Shown here piece after piece: positions 28,835 to 41,384 of a stretch of 64,000 bases of DNA. The stretch's first letter is position 1, and each line of letters begins with the position of its first letter. The position numbers and the translations under genes are program-made. Source of the stretch: Alitta virens (lineage: Eukaryota > Annelida > Polychaeta > Phyllodocida > Nereididae). The notes under the pieces were generated by a model, which saw nothing but the letters and a program-made list of their open reading frames with translations, ran no database searches and was not told the DNA's origin. The stretch is from the NCBI GenBank assembly GCA_932294295.1, contig OW028586.1, forward strand, positions 9,949,790-10,013,789, in the 5' to 3' direction.

Positions 28835-28990
28835 TGAGACGTTAAATTGAAGGCACCTTGTACTCTGTGTCTGTGCTTGGGTAAGTAAGACCCTACCCAT
28901 GGGGGGGGGAGTCTAACAGGGTGTAGACTCCTTGCAACCATCTCATCATTACATCTGTCAATTGTGTCCTGCTCTTCGCTTGGTATTAGG
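28835..28990 (+). mobile_element. SINE body fragment (family 1)
   Basis: GAGACGTTAAATTGAAGGCACC and CTACCCATGGGG match the family body; it ends with CATCTCATCATTACATCTG. Confidence 0.65.
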
Positions 28991-29040
28991 TGATACCATA
29001 AAACAAATGGACCTTAATTTTGAACCCTGTATTTAAGATA

Positions 29041-29268
29041 AAGCTGTCATAGCTGGCTACTCAAAACCGGATCTAAAAGAACATATTTATGATATATTAG
29101 ATTAATTCGTACATCAACCAAGGTTTATATTTATCTGGTGATAGATGTAAGCTGATTATTAGCTATAGAAGTGGACAGAAGCAGCTGGCTTTAGCATGTT
29201 TAGACCACAGCCAGGTACAGGTTGGTACAGACGGCTAGAGTCGACCGTATTTTATGAAACAACTAGAT
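29041..29268. mobile_element. MITE family A copy, one end lost
   Basis: The interior matches other copies ('CAAGGTTTATATTTATCTGG', 'GACAGAAGCAGCTGGCTTT', 'GTCGACCGTATTTTATGAAA'). The terminal CAGTTAGTTT on one side is missing. Confidence 0.65.
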
Positions 29269-29429
29269 TAGGATTAAAACTGTGCAACCCTCTGAAGCAA
29301 GCGTGGGTTAGGGTTGCAGGTGTTCACGGAATTAGGTCTTCATGGAATTAGATACATAATACATTGACTCTATAAATCAATTGTATAAGCTCATTTCTGA
29401 CCCATTTTGCAGATATATGATTCCTGAAG

Positions 29430-32400
29430 ATGTTCACTAAGCAGAAACCGATAGTGCCTGATGACGTCACAATGCTCGGAAGTCAGAAACGTTCATCAGT
29501 GGAAGAGGAGAGGCCAGGCAGCGGAACTGAATCACCATGCAGTGACAAGGTCAGTCTCACTGATTGATTGATTGATAGATTCCCATTGGAAATTGAGTGA
29601 TTGATTGATTCCCATTGGAAATTGAGCGATTGATTGATTCCCATTGGAAATTGAGCGATTGATAGATTCCCATTGGAAATTGAGCGATTGATAGATTCCC
29701 ATTGGAAATTGAGCGATTGATTGATTCCCATTGGAAATTGAGCGATTGATTGATTCCCATTGGAAATTGAGCGATTGATTGATTCCCATTGGAAATTGAG
29801 CGATTGATTGATTCCCATTGGAAATTGAGTGATTGAGATATTGAGTGATTGACTGATGGATTGATTCCCATTGAAAATTCTTTTTTAGCTACTACATGGC
29901 CAAATGTACTACGTGCGTTTTCCATGCGTTTGGATAAACCCATGGAAAATGCATGGTTTTCACCTAATTTTAATTAGGCAACCATGCGTTTTACTCAATT
30001 GACCCAACGATGCACTAAGCCATAGTAGACATGGGCAGAAGGGCTCCTTTCATATACACTGTATTATATTATAAATTGATGAATAAAAAGGCCTTCATTT
30101 GGTATTGTAAGTTTTTGAAATCTTGACGCCTTGTATCTTGTCTTGAGTATAATTCTGTTCTATAGTCATATATATTTTGATGTAAATCTTATGATGTCCC
30201 GGATGGCATTCCGAATCATATCGACATCGAGATGATGTCGGGGACGTCAAAACGATGTAGAAATGACGCTGGCCCGATTTGGAATGCTATCTGGGGTTGA
30301 AAAGAATGAGAGTGCATATTCACCCCATTCTTTCATTACAGGAAAATCTCTGGACAGTTCTGAAAAAGCACTGGAGAGGACGAGGCTTTGTGGAGATCGA
30401 ACCGGGACATAAGCACTACTTTTTGACACTATGCATCCGCGCAGGAATACAGGACTTCATGAAGAACCACCCGCGGATGGATCCAGAGATAATTTTGCAT
30501 GAAGACGACTTTCGTGCTAACCTGTCAAGAAAGGTCTCTGTCAACGACAGTAAGGTTAGAATATACCACCATACAGATATCTAATAGCCAAATGCATGGT
30601 GTGCTCGCAACGTCTGTAGTTTTTTAAATTCCTGGTCATCCTTGTAGATTGTCCTTTGTTTAAAGCCGATTATACGCAAATGTTTGCCCGTTAGGACAGT
30701 TTGCAAAAAATGTTCAATTTCTTGTTCCAAAATCGAATTTAAAAATTACTTACAAGGTAAATTGTGATGTCACAAAACTGGACTTCTACTTTCTGCCCGT
30801 TGCTACAAGTGGATACAGGGGGGTCGGCCTACTTTTTCTGTCGCACCCTGACTTTCCCTCACTTGTACAAAAGGTGCCAAACCATTTTGACAAACTTGTA
30901 CTAAAGTAGCAAATTAAAATACTTAATACTTAATTTCTGATTGTGATATAAAGTGTTAAATCCCCCCCTTCCCAAAAAGTGGTAGGTATGTACCACGTGT
31001 GTTTTCCACGAGAAGGATAAACGCATGGAAAACGCATGGTTTTTAGCTAATTGTAATGAGGCAAAAACCATCCGTTTTCCATGCGTTTATCCAAATGCAT
31101 GGAAAACGCACGTGGCACATTTTGTCATTTACCAATAATGTATTTATTTGTCCCTTCTCAGGCCTTTACCTTCTGCATCTACGCCCCTGCTGTCTTTGCC
31201 ACCCTGAGGAGGGCCATTGGAATCAGAGAGAGGGATTACTTCTCTGTCATCGCTGACCCTGATGTCTCCTTTTATGAGTTCCTCAGCAATTCTTTGGGCA
31301 AAAGGACTTTCTTTGTGACGTAAGTAATGTGACATAAAAAGTTTCATTTATTTATTATGTGATAAGTATTTCACATTCTGTAATTTTTTCGTTGGAATAT
31401 GCTTCTATACTATTACCACTGTAGTTTTGCAACTAACATAATCCAATCATGGTGACGCCATGATCCAATTGTGATCTGGAGTCCAAGATTTATTGTCTAA
31501 TTATTCCTTTATCATCTCTGTTATTTCTATAATTATATTTGTAAAAATGATAGGGCAATTATTTTATTAATGAAGTATTTTTCTAGGAAATTATCTAAAT
31601 GTCAGCTGTCTAAACTGGCTAGTTAAATTTGAACTTCTAGCAACTGTTTCCAATTAATTAAATAACCAGACACCATGCATGGTGTACTAAACTAAATTGG
31701 ATTTTTGAACTACTTTATGGCTCTGATAACTTGCAAGTGCGATTGCTGGATTCAAAATAAGGTCCACTCGTTTTTCTGTCATATTTTCTACAAATTGGAT
31801 AGAGCAACGCAAAATGGAGAACAATTTTCACATCAATTCAAACCCCAACTTCCTAGCTGATGAAAACAATTCTGGGAAAGAAATGACCCATATTCTCCAT
31901 GTTCTGCTGCTTCTTTCTCACCGTAACATATGACCATAATAATGATTGAAGTTAATTTTTACAGAGAGGGCTTTTATGGGTTAAAAAACTGGGGTTTGAG
32001 GACATTTATTTTAGATTACACTATAATTTTCATGGCCAGTTCCAGACAACGGACATTCTTGGACATTTTGGTGTATGATACTTGCTGCTCTATAATACTT
32101 GCTAACATATACAATTTACATGCAGTTAGTTTCATAAAATGTGGTCGACTCTATACAGCTGTAGCGACCTATTCCTGGCTGTAGCTATAAATGGCCAGCT
32201 GCTTCTGTCTACTCCTAGCTTATAGTCGGCTTACTGAAAACAAATATATACCTTGGCAAATGTAAGAAATTTATCTAATATGTACTTTTAGATCTGGCTT
32301 TGAGTTGCCAGCTATAACCAGACAGTTCCGTTTAGTGACAGGTAGCATCGTATAGCAGAAGTTGTCTAGCTTTGTCTAGATTCAATTTGACAGGCCGTTT

Positions 32401-35400
32401 TCAATGAAACTAACTGTATGATTAAGTCTTTTAATAATGATCCTAACTGATCCACTAAGTACCAGAATTTTAAATCCATATATTCGCATATACCGGATTC
32501 AACATTGTGCTTTGTAATTCATTGTTTTCATTTTCTTCAGGCATGACAGAGCATTTTTTATCAAAACTGAGACAGAACACAGTTTAAGCGTTTTTAAGAA
32601 AATGTTGAAGTGAGTACATTTTATAATTTTCTCGATATTCTTTATTATTTACTAAACTTCTTCATGCATGCCACAATTAGCTATATGAGTCATTTAAAAA
32701 ATATTCAAAAATTCTTATTAAAAATTAAAGATTTCCACAAAAATCCGCACTCTGAAAAGAAGAGTGTCTGTTTCAGACAAAAAACTGTGTCGCAAATATA
32801 TTTTGTTTGGCTTAAGACAATGATTGTATATATCAACAATGATGTTGGAGGGGGGGGGGGGGGGTGGCTTAGACAATTATTGTCTAAGGACAAACTATAT
32901 GTAATGGCTGATGTTAAAGAAACTAATGTCAGTATTGAGTGGACACCAGCGACACAACTATTTGTCTGAAACAGACAATCTTTTCTTAGTGTGCATCACA
33001 TCGTTATAATCGACAAGAAAGTTGTCGATACATATAAAGAGTACATATATTACCATCTTCACCCGCTTACCCTGATAGCATGCTACGTCAGCCCAATTTT
33101 GGCCCGATGATGGTCCAACGTCGCTGACATAGGGCCGACATCGGGATGATGTCAGATGCTATCTTGGTATGAATTGTAGGACAAGATTAAATGTATGCAA
33201 CACCTCACAAAATGTAAATGTATCTTCTTTGTTTTTCCAGGGAATACTTGATTCATTTTCTCAGGTACCCTCATTCCTTACTTGTCAAAGTTGTGGGGCT
33301 TTATTCCATCCAGTTTTCGAACAGCAAAAAGCCTGTAAGTTATTATGCAGCTGTACCATACCATAGCATACTATAATGTGTCGTATGAATATACCACTGC
33401 ACCATGCCATACCATAAACCATACCATGCCATACTGTACAGTACTGTACCATACCTTACCATACCAACTCCATTACATGCCACAACATAATATGACATAC
33501 CAAACCAGGTATGCCTTACATATTATACCATACCATACCATACCCCCAGATAGCATTCCAAATTGGACCAGTGTCGTTTCTACATCATTTTGTATCGACG
33601 TCGACGCGATATCGGCGACGTCGATACAATTTGGAATACCATACCGTACCATACCATACCATTCAAACAGAAGCATGATCTGCTAATGACATCCTTTATT
33701 CACATAAATTTTCATGATTTGATTTTTTCAGGTATATTTTTGTGTGATGCAGAGCATCTTTCATCCAGATGAGAGGCTGGAGGCGAGGTATGACATCAAA
33801 GGCTGCTTGGCTGGGAGGTATACTGATGTAAGTCAAGATTAAAGGGTACACACATTTGCTTTTTACAAAAACACTCCTAATGAACCCACTTTCATTTTAA
33901 TTATACAAGCAATAAGGAGCGCTACATTGAGTTCATTGGGGTAACGATCTTTCTAATTTCACTGCAGAGATTTCCATGATAAGGGATGTTATATAATAAC
34001 AGAATTTATGCTCCACCACATGACCTTTTCAATGGTTCTCAGGAGGGATATAACCAACGAAAATGTTAGTTAACTCCCTCCTGAGCGCAAACTGAACTTG
34101 TCTTGCGTAATAAAGGCAGCTAAAACAAATGACCAATCAAACAAATTGGTAAATATGTCTAGTGCAGTAAAAGTTGGTTATCGCTCATAGTCGGGAGTTA
34201 ACTAACGTTTTGTTGGGGCGTCAGGATATAACCAACAAAAATGTTAGTTAACTCCCAACTATGAGGGATATAACTAACTTAAATATATACTCCATTAGGC
34301 ATTTTTACTAATTCGTTTGAATGTAGAGCTTGGGCAAAACTAATAATGGTCGATCTAGCGAGATAGATCATTTGCAGTTTAGTGAGATAATCTAAGAACG
34401 TGAATTTATGACCCTTCAAATCGCTTAATTAGCTGAATTTTTTTAATTCTTATCGCATTTCAGCCAAATAAAGTTGGAAACCACAAAATCGTTACCCTCA
34501 AAGACAAGAATTTCCTTGAGGAGAACTTCAATCTCGGTGAGTTGGCCATTTTCATTTTTTGCATCATTTAATTTTTCATCAAAGTTCTGTTTGAGTGGTT
34601 TTAAAATACCCTCTCACCATGAGCTAGTACATGTCAGCTATGTGTCACAGTGTCAGTTGACAGTTGCATCGGATGTTAATAAATTGGTGGTGCCTAATAC
34701 TAGGTGTCTATGGGGTAAATGCATATATAAAATGGTGAGGACTGTCACTGAAGCTTTCTCATCTCATCATCACATCAGCCTCTGCCAGCTGGTAATGGCT
34801 GAAGCTTCAGACCAGTAGCATTGACCCAGTACAATACAGTACAATACAATATAATACAATACAATACAATACAATACAATACAATACAATACAATACAAT
34901 ACAATACAATACAATACAATACAATACAATACAATACAATACAATACAGTATGATTTTGATAATTTGTTGGAACCATGAACTTGAGCACTGAAGTCATCC
35001 ATTTTGTTTCAGGCCAAAATAAATCTTGGTTTGTACGCCAGATGGAGCTGGATGTTGACTTTCTTTGCCGCCAGAGGGTGATGGACTACAGTTTGCTGGT
35101 TGGCAAACATGCTCTATCTCCATCTGACATGTCCAATGATGCTGTTGATCTCTTTACAAGGGCTGCTAGGTGAGACATGTATATAATACAATATAACTAG
35201 TTATATTTGATAAATCTAAAAATCCTAATGAATCTGCCATGTTTTTTGGGTATAGCTCTAGCAGAGGAGTGACATCACAACAATGTGTTATCAGAGACAC
35301 CGATAGTATTTATTTGTAATTTAGGAAACAACTCCTCATTACATTTACCCAGCAGCTGATTATGCAAAAAAAAACTACCTAAGTCTCAGACGTTGTAGAT

Positions 35401-36232
35401 TCAATACAATAGGTATCTGGGCCTGAAGATACAAAACAATGCAATACAATACAATAGGCCTACTATAAACTCAGCGACAGTGAACTTAGCCACGACAGCG
35501 AGATTCGCCACCCCCTAAAAACTACAATAAATATCTTTTAGATGGCTACCACAGCGTAAGAACACTGTCAATGATCTATACAATTAGTTTTGTAACAAAT
35601 CAAGTTGTTGCAATGTGCATAATCATGTTTTAGGGGGGTGGCGAATCTTGTTGTCATGGCGAAAATCACTGTCGCCAAGTGTACTTTACTGTGCTATAAC
35701 AATACTATATACAGGGAACACTTCTCAGGTACTTGAGCAGTAAAACTTTGTGGCTTACATTTCTTTGGTTTTCATTCTCAGATCCCTGCAGCCAACCGAG
35801 GACAACTCCAGCAACCACCAAAATAGAATTTTGAAGGAAGCAGTCAAAAAGGAAAGTAAAAAGGGGGCTAAACCCTCATCACGTGATCGAAAACGTCGTC
35901 AGCACAAGAATAAAGTGCGCCAATCAGATCTCAGTTCACCAGTCTGCTCAGCAGACGATTTGTTGAAAATGCTCAATTCGTCAGGTGGCGCTGAATGCAC
36001 CAAAGACAACCGCCGCCTACTGGTAAATTGTAAAAACAGTTTGCATATTGTGGATGGGCCACAGGATAGATATTTTCTTGGAATCGTGGACTTCTTCACC
36101 AAATACAGTGTTAAACAAAAGATTGCAGCAGTACTGAAAAGTATTTTGTACTGTGGCCGAGATCATTCCAGTGTCAACCCAGATACATACAGCACCAGGA
36201 TCACACAGTTTTTTAGAGATAATACAAAATAA
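29430..36232 (+). CDS. PIP5KL1: Phosphatidylinositol phosphate 5-kinase-like protein 1
   Basis: Nine coding exons join in phase: 29430-29549, 30342-30554, 31162-31319, 32541-32609, 33241-33334, 33732-33827, 34464-34536, 35013-35169 and 35782-36232, about 476 residues. All introns are GT-AG. The ATG follows an in-frame TGA. PIP-kinase hallmarks are FFIKT (ATP-binding Lys), a Leu-x-Lys-Val-Val-Gly-Leu-Tyr segment, YDIKG (the DLKG catalytic-loop equivalent), MDYSLLVG and YFLGIVD (metal-binding Asp). The glycine loop is poor and the activation-loop Lys pair is altered. The 'HIVDGPQDRYFLG' end and single-kinase-domain size point to PIP5KL1 rather than PIP5K1 or PIP4K; vertebrate PIP5KL1 is thought to have little activity and to bind active PIP kinases. 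The last exon has a Lys/Arg-rich insert. No upstream non-coding exon was defined. Confidence 0.88.
29563..29845. repeat. 29-bp minisatellite in intron 1 of PIP5KL1-like gene
   Basis: About nine head-to-tail units of ATTCCCATTGGAAATTGAGC plus GATTGATTG, starting 13 bases after the exon 1 donor. Variation is only GATTGATTG versus GATTGATAG. Confidence 0.96.
29891..30027. mobile_element. MITE-like element, CGCATGG family, second copy
   Basis: It begins ACTACATGGCCAAATGTACTAC and contains GCGTTTTCCATGCGTTTGG; the far end is degraded. It lies in intron 1 of the PIP5KL1-like gene. Confidence 0.6.
30197..30296. mobile_element. Short inverted-repeat element, GCATTCC family (family D)
   Basis: The ends CCCGGATGGCATTCCGAAT and ATTTGGAATGCTATCTGGGG are inverted repeats. 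The interior is rich in GACGTC/GATGTCG. Copies also lie at 33070-33170, 33543-33637, 46681-46800 and 47392-47480. Confidence 0.7.
30982..31133. mobile_element. MITE-like element, CGCATGG family, third copy
   Basis: ACCACGTGTGTTTTCC at one end pairs with GGAAAACGCACGTGGC at the other. It lies in intron 2 of the PIP5KL1-like gene, ~28 bases before exon 3. Confidence 0.65.
32121..32418. mobile_element. MITE family A copy (CAGTTAGTTTCAT ends), ~295 bp
   Basis: The TIRs are TGCAGTTAGTTTCAT and ATGAAACTAACTGTA. The interior has 'GTCGACTCT', 'AGCCAGCTGCTTCTGTC'-like and 'TTTGACAGGCCGTTTT' segments. It lies in intron 3 of the PIP5KL1-like gene. Other copies: 29041-29268, 49685-50021, 50291-50548, 56383-56653, 60686-61030. 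Confidence 0.8.
33070..33170. mobile_element. Family D short inverted-repeat element
   Basis: CCTGATAGCATGCTACGTC at one end and GATGCTATCTTGG at the other, with GCCCGATGATGG/GCCGACATCGG between. It lies in intron 4 of the PIP5KL1-like gene. Confidence 0.6.
33543..33637. mobile_element. Family D short inverted-repeat element, embedded in an ACCAT satellite
   Basis: CCCAGATAGCATTCCAAATT at the left and a matching ATTTGGAAT at the right. It interrupts a run of CATACCATAC-type repeats in intron 5 of the PIP5KL1-like gene. Confidence 0.65.
34036..34275. mobile_element. Inverted-repeat element, GGGATATAACCAAC family (family C)
   Basis: GGGATATAACCAACGAAAATGTTAGTTAACTCCC-like modules occur in direct and inverted order across the segment. 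A second copy lies at 62859-63060. Both contain ATATGTCTAGTGCAGTAAAAG-like cores. Confidence 0.65.
34824..34948. repeat. (ACAAT)n microsatellite
   Basis: About 25 pentamers in the intron before exon 8 of the PIP5KL1-like gene. A SINE body fragment (34660-34820) abuts it, so it may have begun as that element's tail. Confidence 0.95.
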
Positions 36233-38409
36233 AAATTTTGTAGTTATTTGAACATATATATACGACTTCTCGGACTTGTATTTGGTTAAATCTGTGTTAG
36301 TTCAAGTAATCATGTTTAGGTCTGTCTAGATTGTTTTTACCAAATAAATTGTTTGTCAAAAATCCAGCCGGTTAGTTGTTTATGGTTGACATCAAAGCGT
36401 AGAAATATTATATTTCATTTTTCCAAATTTAGAGAAAGCCAGAAGGAGAGAAAGCCACAATGCCAGACCCATGTGCAATTAGAAGATAAAACATCTTGCA
36501 CTGTTGCATGCTCTCCAATTCTTGCTTTTAATTATTGTGCATCTTATTGATGTCTTAGTTGTATAGACATGTATACAACATGTAAACATTGGTATAAAAT
36601 AGAACCCCACCTTCTACTACAGGCCATTTATAGGCACAACATCTTAACGTGGAGCCAGCAGAATAACTTTATTATTATTATAGTCTCCTTGATATTAAGA
36701 TTTTCAAAGAGTTATTAATTTATTTATTTTTACTGCTAGGGTGATATTGACATTGAGGTAGACTTGATCTTTAAATATACACATTTACAATAATTTCACT
36801 AAGATGTTAGCATTTTGTAAGATGTTCAGAGTGACTAACTAATTAGCCAGCTTATCAAATACGCAGTGAGTCATTATGACTAAGGACACATGAAACTGAC
36901 TAACAAAGTTAAGGATCCATTTAATAAATATTCACTTGTTTTTTTTTTTGGCAGCGCAAAATGAATAAAAATGTTAGCAACAAGTCAAAGCCCAATTTTC
37001 TGGCTGGTAAAAATAGTTCTGGGAACCAAATAACCAGAATTGTGCTATATTCTTCATTGCAATTTCTGCTGCTTCTTTGTGACCATAACAAATGGCCATA
37101 AAGATGAGATAATGGCAAAAACTTATCATTGCAAAGATAGAAAACTTGAAGTTAACTTGATCATGCACAGAGGGGTTTTTTTATGGGTTAGAAAGTTGGG
37201 ATTTAACTTTTTGGTAACATTTATATCTATCTTGTGCTTCTGCTGGAAATATATAAAATAAGACCAAAAAAAACAAAAACAAGTGGACATGAGTTGTAAC
37301 TTCCAGACCATAAATTACACTATTTGCTCTTAATTAAAATAGCCTTTTCAGCTTAGTTTCTAAAGAACTCACTGAAGCGTCTAAAATCGATGAAGTATCA
37401 GTATTGGGTTTTCATTATTATGTTATATTCAGTTGTCTCAAAGTTACTTCGAGTTGTCTAAAACACAATCAGCTTACATGTCCAGCTGTCAGAGGCAGAC
37501 ATAATGATGAGATGACAAAGCTTTGTCTACCCCATGTTATGTATTTACTCCATGGGCGGGGTCTTTACTCGCCTCAGCATAGACACCGAGTACAAGGCAC
37601 CTCCAATTTAACGTCTCATGCCCCGGCATCCGGGTGAGATGCATAGCTCATGAAGATTGCCCGGGCCATGGACTGAACTCGTGTGGGGCTTCCCCTGCAT
37701 GTCTACATATCTGAGGCTGTCATGTTAACAGGTTATCTTGTCCTGTTCTCAGGTGTCCACCAGCATGCCAGGATTTATTAGCTCAGGCCAGGAAGATGTC
37801 TTCATTCTGATATACCTGTAATTCAAGGCATTGCCCAGAATGTTACTTTATTACTGTTATCTGACTCAACTGTGCATAAGAGAAGTTTATAAAGGGCTGA
37901 TATCTAGTATTACTGGGAGGTCATAGTATGTTACAATGGATCTATCTAAGCTCAGCCTGTTGATTTATAGATTCAGGTACTGGAAATTCCAGAATTCCAT
38001 AGTTTTATAGCAATATTTTCCAAAGTACAGCCGCAATATATTTATTATATTGCCACATCATCATAAATGCCAGTATATGAGAAATTCCGCTAAGATGAAC
38101 AATCCATCATGATGGTCCTAGAATTCATGGTGCATTTTGATACGGGAGCGTGGGATTGAAGGCAGATGTAGTGGTGAAATGATGGCGTTAACACGAACAA
38201 ATTGAAAACAAAAGAAAGAAAGAAAAAAGAAAGAAACAAACAAAAGAAAGAAAAATAGAAAGATAGAAAACAAAGAAAGAAAGATATCCTCTCACCCCTC
38301 CCCCCCCCCCCCTCCCAGCCCATTTTGGGCCTATGAAGTTGTCTATATATAGGCATTTCTTAATTGTAAAGTGTCGAAAAGACTATGAAGTTGTCAATAT
38401 CTTGTAAAC
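36233..38409. other. Host intergenic DNA after the PIP5KL1-like gene
   Basis: It contains a family E repeat (36950-37305) and a SINE body (37478-37700). No gene is supported. Confidence 0.55.
37478..37700 (-). mobile_element. SINE copy (family 1), partial head
   Basis: Body blocks are CAGAGGCAGACATAATGATGAG, CTCCATGGGCGGGGTC and CACCTCCAATTTAACGTCTC. A degraded box-B-like segment lies near 37660-37675, reading leftwards. Confidence 0.75.
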
Positions 38410-39594
38410 TGACTTTTTTTTTTGGCTTAGAATTTAGCCATTGTGACTAATGGTGTACATACCATCACTAAAACTAACTGTTTGGATTGTGGTGCCAAAA
38501 TACATGGTTAGATCTTGGATGAAGAACAGATTCCCTCAAGGTCACGCAGCCAACTAATAAGCCAAGCTGGCAAACATTACTGGGTCTCCCGTCAGTGTAA
38601 TACAATGTCTATCATAAACCATGAAGACAAGAGTACTTTTGTCTCCACTGTATACGTGTCCGATTCATTTTATAACCCGAATGAACCTTCTAAGTTATAT
38701 ATCGAGATATACAATACATACGCTATACAGCTTCTCGAAACTCATAATTATAACGTATTTATTTACCAAAATAATACATACCTAGGTGGCCAAAGTTCCC
38801 AGCATTTATTGTAACAGGTTTATTTAAAGTATACTTCTATTAAGACGTATATGGTTTATCACAATACCAAAAGAACATCATTCAAAAGTCTGCAACACAG
38901 CATATATAAAGACCAGATTCGTTGATGATTTGTCGCACTAATTTAACAAAACAAACCTGAGCACACATTTCACAAGATCAGTAGTACTGGGGCGGTTATT
39001 ACAATACAATACAATGCAATGTAATGCAATACAATACAATGCAAAACAATGCAATTTAATGCAATGCAATATAATACAATACAATGCAATATACTGCAAT
39101 ACAATACAATGCAATGCAATACAATACAATACAAAACAATGCAATACAATACACTGCAATACAATATAATACAATACAATGCAATGTAATGCAATACAAT
39201 GCAATGCAATACAATACAATGCAATTTAATGCAATACAATATAATACAATACAATGCAATGCAATACAATGCAATGCAATTTAATGCAATACAATATAAT
39301 ACAATACAATATACTGCAATACAATACAATACAATACAATACACACCCTCGCACGAGGATGGTGCCTACAGTACAACGCAGGTACTAATTCTCAAGGTTG
39401 GACCACATTCAGCACACATTTACGAAGTGTCTGATCAGATGATAATCAAGTATCACTCGGTCGCGAAAACATCTGGTCATGAAAATTTATTTTTTCTCGA
39501 ATCTTCTGAGGGATTTCTGATAGCAAATCCAGAGAGCTACCTGTCAGTTCAAAGTATCGGAAAACAGCTGAGAATGCACGAAAAAATACCTTAA
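38410..39594 (+). other. Possible exons of an unrecognised gene
   Basis: Two coding-looking blocks are present. One (38425-38814) follows a T-rich tract and TTAG acceptor but has an in-frame TAG at 38510; after it, ~98 codons encode a Tyr/Asn-rich, beta-strand-like protein segment. The other (39375-39594) follows an ACGCAG acceptor and encodes ~72 residues ending in TAA, with a Phe-Phe-Leu-Glu-Ser-Ser-x-Gly-Phe-Leu pattern that faintly recalls beta-trefoil proteins. An ACAAT-type satellite (38999-39345) separates them. A single gene or a pseudogene is possible; I assign no function. Confidence 0.25.
38999..39345. repeat. ACAAT/GCAAT pentamer satellite
   Basis: About 345 bases of ACAAT, GCAAT and variant pentamers. 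Cys/Ile/Leu-rich frames across it are artefacts. Confidence 0.96.
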
Positions 39595-40207
39595 GGGTAA
39601 GAAGTGGGAGGAAAAAAGGGTTAAAACTTGGATAAGTAAATGTTTTAGGGCAAACTAAGGGGGCAAGACCAATTTGCCTGGCTATGCATGTGTAGTGAGC
39701 AAAGCATCCCTCAGGGGGCACTGCGAAATGTCAACAGGGGGCGCTGCAGTGCTAGGAACTTCTAGCCTCAAAGTGATACCGAGGCTGGTCGTCTGCTTCG
39801 AGGCATGCCGGGAAGGTACTTACGTAATATTGCCCAATAACTGGTAATAAGTTGTTTCTCTCTTCACAATAATAAATTGATGTAACGAGTTGCTAGAGTG
39901 TTATATATATATACTGGACCTATGATAATTAAAGTATATACTCTATAGAATGTTTGTTACTGTAACATCGAAATTTAAACAAAATAAATATACAATTGGA
40001 TATACACTGTGGTTGAGGGATTTTCCAAGTTTCGTGGGACAGACAGTAGATAGTGGTATATAAAATTACAGACTGACAGTCACACAGCGTTGCACAGTTA
40101 TATATAAATATATACTCAAAATAACTTTGAGTTCTGAGGCTACCAGTAATCATTACTGTCAAAACATTGTATTTATGCCTAATAAAAGGATCATGGTTCT
40201 GGCAATG

Positions 40208-40544
40208 TTAGATAGATAGATAGATAAATATGATAGACAGATAAATAGATAGATAGATAGATAGATAGATATGGAAAGTGCGGCCCTCTAAAACAAGTTC
40301 TTGCCACTAGCGAGGGTTGATTGATGAGGTGAGAGCAGGAGGAGTCCACACATGTTACACATTTACCCCATGGGTGGGTCCTTTACTTACCTCAGCATAG
40401 GTACTGAGTACAAGGGACCACCAATTTAAAGTCTCATCCGAACAACATCCAGCTGGGATGTTGCTCATGAAGGTACCCGGGCCTGGGATTGAACCCTATA
40501 CAGAGGAGCAGGCGAGCGTCTTACCACTAGACCACCCAGCTGCT
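40208..40544 (-). mobile_element. Full-length tRNA-derived SINE with GATA tail (family 1)
   Basis: Read on the minus strand it starts at a tRNA-like head (box A near 40538-40520, TGGTCTAGTGGTAAGACGC; box B near 40495-40484), runs through the CCCATGGGGTAAATGTGTAAC block, and ends in GTTCTTGCCACTAG-complement sequence and an (ATCT)n tail. It is the mirror of the copy at 62191-62513. Confidence 0.88.
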
Positions 40545-41384
40545 TATTTTGGGGTTGGAGAGGAGAACCGGAGAGTTCTGCAAAGGGACATGATGGACAT
40601 GATGGACACGTGGACACGTGGACACGTGGACACATGGACACATGGACACATGGAAATGACCTGGAGAGAGAGAGAGAGGAGGTGTGGGGTATTGTTAGAA
40701 GTTAATAATAAATTATAATTGTCAATATTAATTACAGGTATGCATGGGTAGCCTATTATCATCACAAAACCAATAACTGTTGAGTATTCTAATTTCTAAA
40801 ATATTAAAAAAAAAAAACGTTTTCCACAATTGAAAGCTTTTCAAACGGAAGTAGCTCACTTAAGACACGCTATCTGGTCATATCGTCCTCCATACCATTT
40901 CGGCTACTGACCATTTCGCCCTCTTACAACTTCGAGCTGCTTTGCCCTGCAGGTGAGCAATCATTCAAGTTAAGAGGCGATTCTTCTGGCTTAGTAGCTC
41001 AATTACAGAAGTTTTGTAATTCTAGCGGAACGACCATTTGCAAAGTCTTCTCCATTGCAAGAGGCGTAGAGTGATGCCTAAAGTCTGTTAAAACTTCTTC
41101 ACCTATAAGTAAAACCTTAGAACGCTGCTTTTTCGAAGGTTTCTCTTACTTCATGAGCGCTGATTAGTTTACAAACTTGTGTGCTTCATATTATAAAACT
41201 TGCTGGAATAGAATACTTTACGTCACGGGTTATACCTGTCAATCATCAAACTAACGCAAAGTGCCAGACACGATTAATAGATCGAACTGTTTTGAAATCA
41301 GTGTCCACGCAACTCTGAAGTCACTGATTCTGAAAAGCTGGTGGCTAGTTGCAAGTTTAAGTGCATTGCCCTGAGAGACCCAGA

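Larger units (their letters stand above)
22961..29412. other. Host intergenic DNA
   Basis: No protein gene is supported. Contents are SINEs, a large AGT trinucleotide satellite, MITE-like inverted repeats, and CRE-like TGACGTCA sites around 25883-25890 and 26140-26180. Confidence 0.55.

Noticed and set aside
29483..29943. Repetitive 'protein' of ~110-128 residues
   Set aside because: It is the 29-bp minisatellite in intron 1 of the PIP5KL1-like gene; the period is not a multiple of three.
38938..39344. Cys/Ile/Leu-rich frames
   Set aside because: They arise from the ACAAT pentamer satellite.
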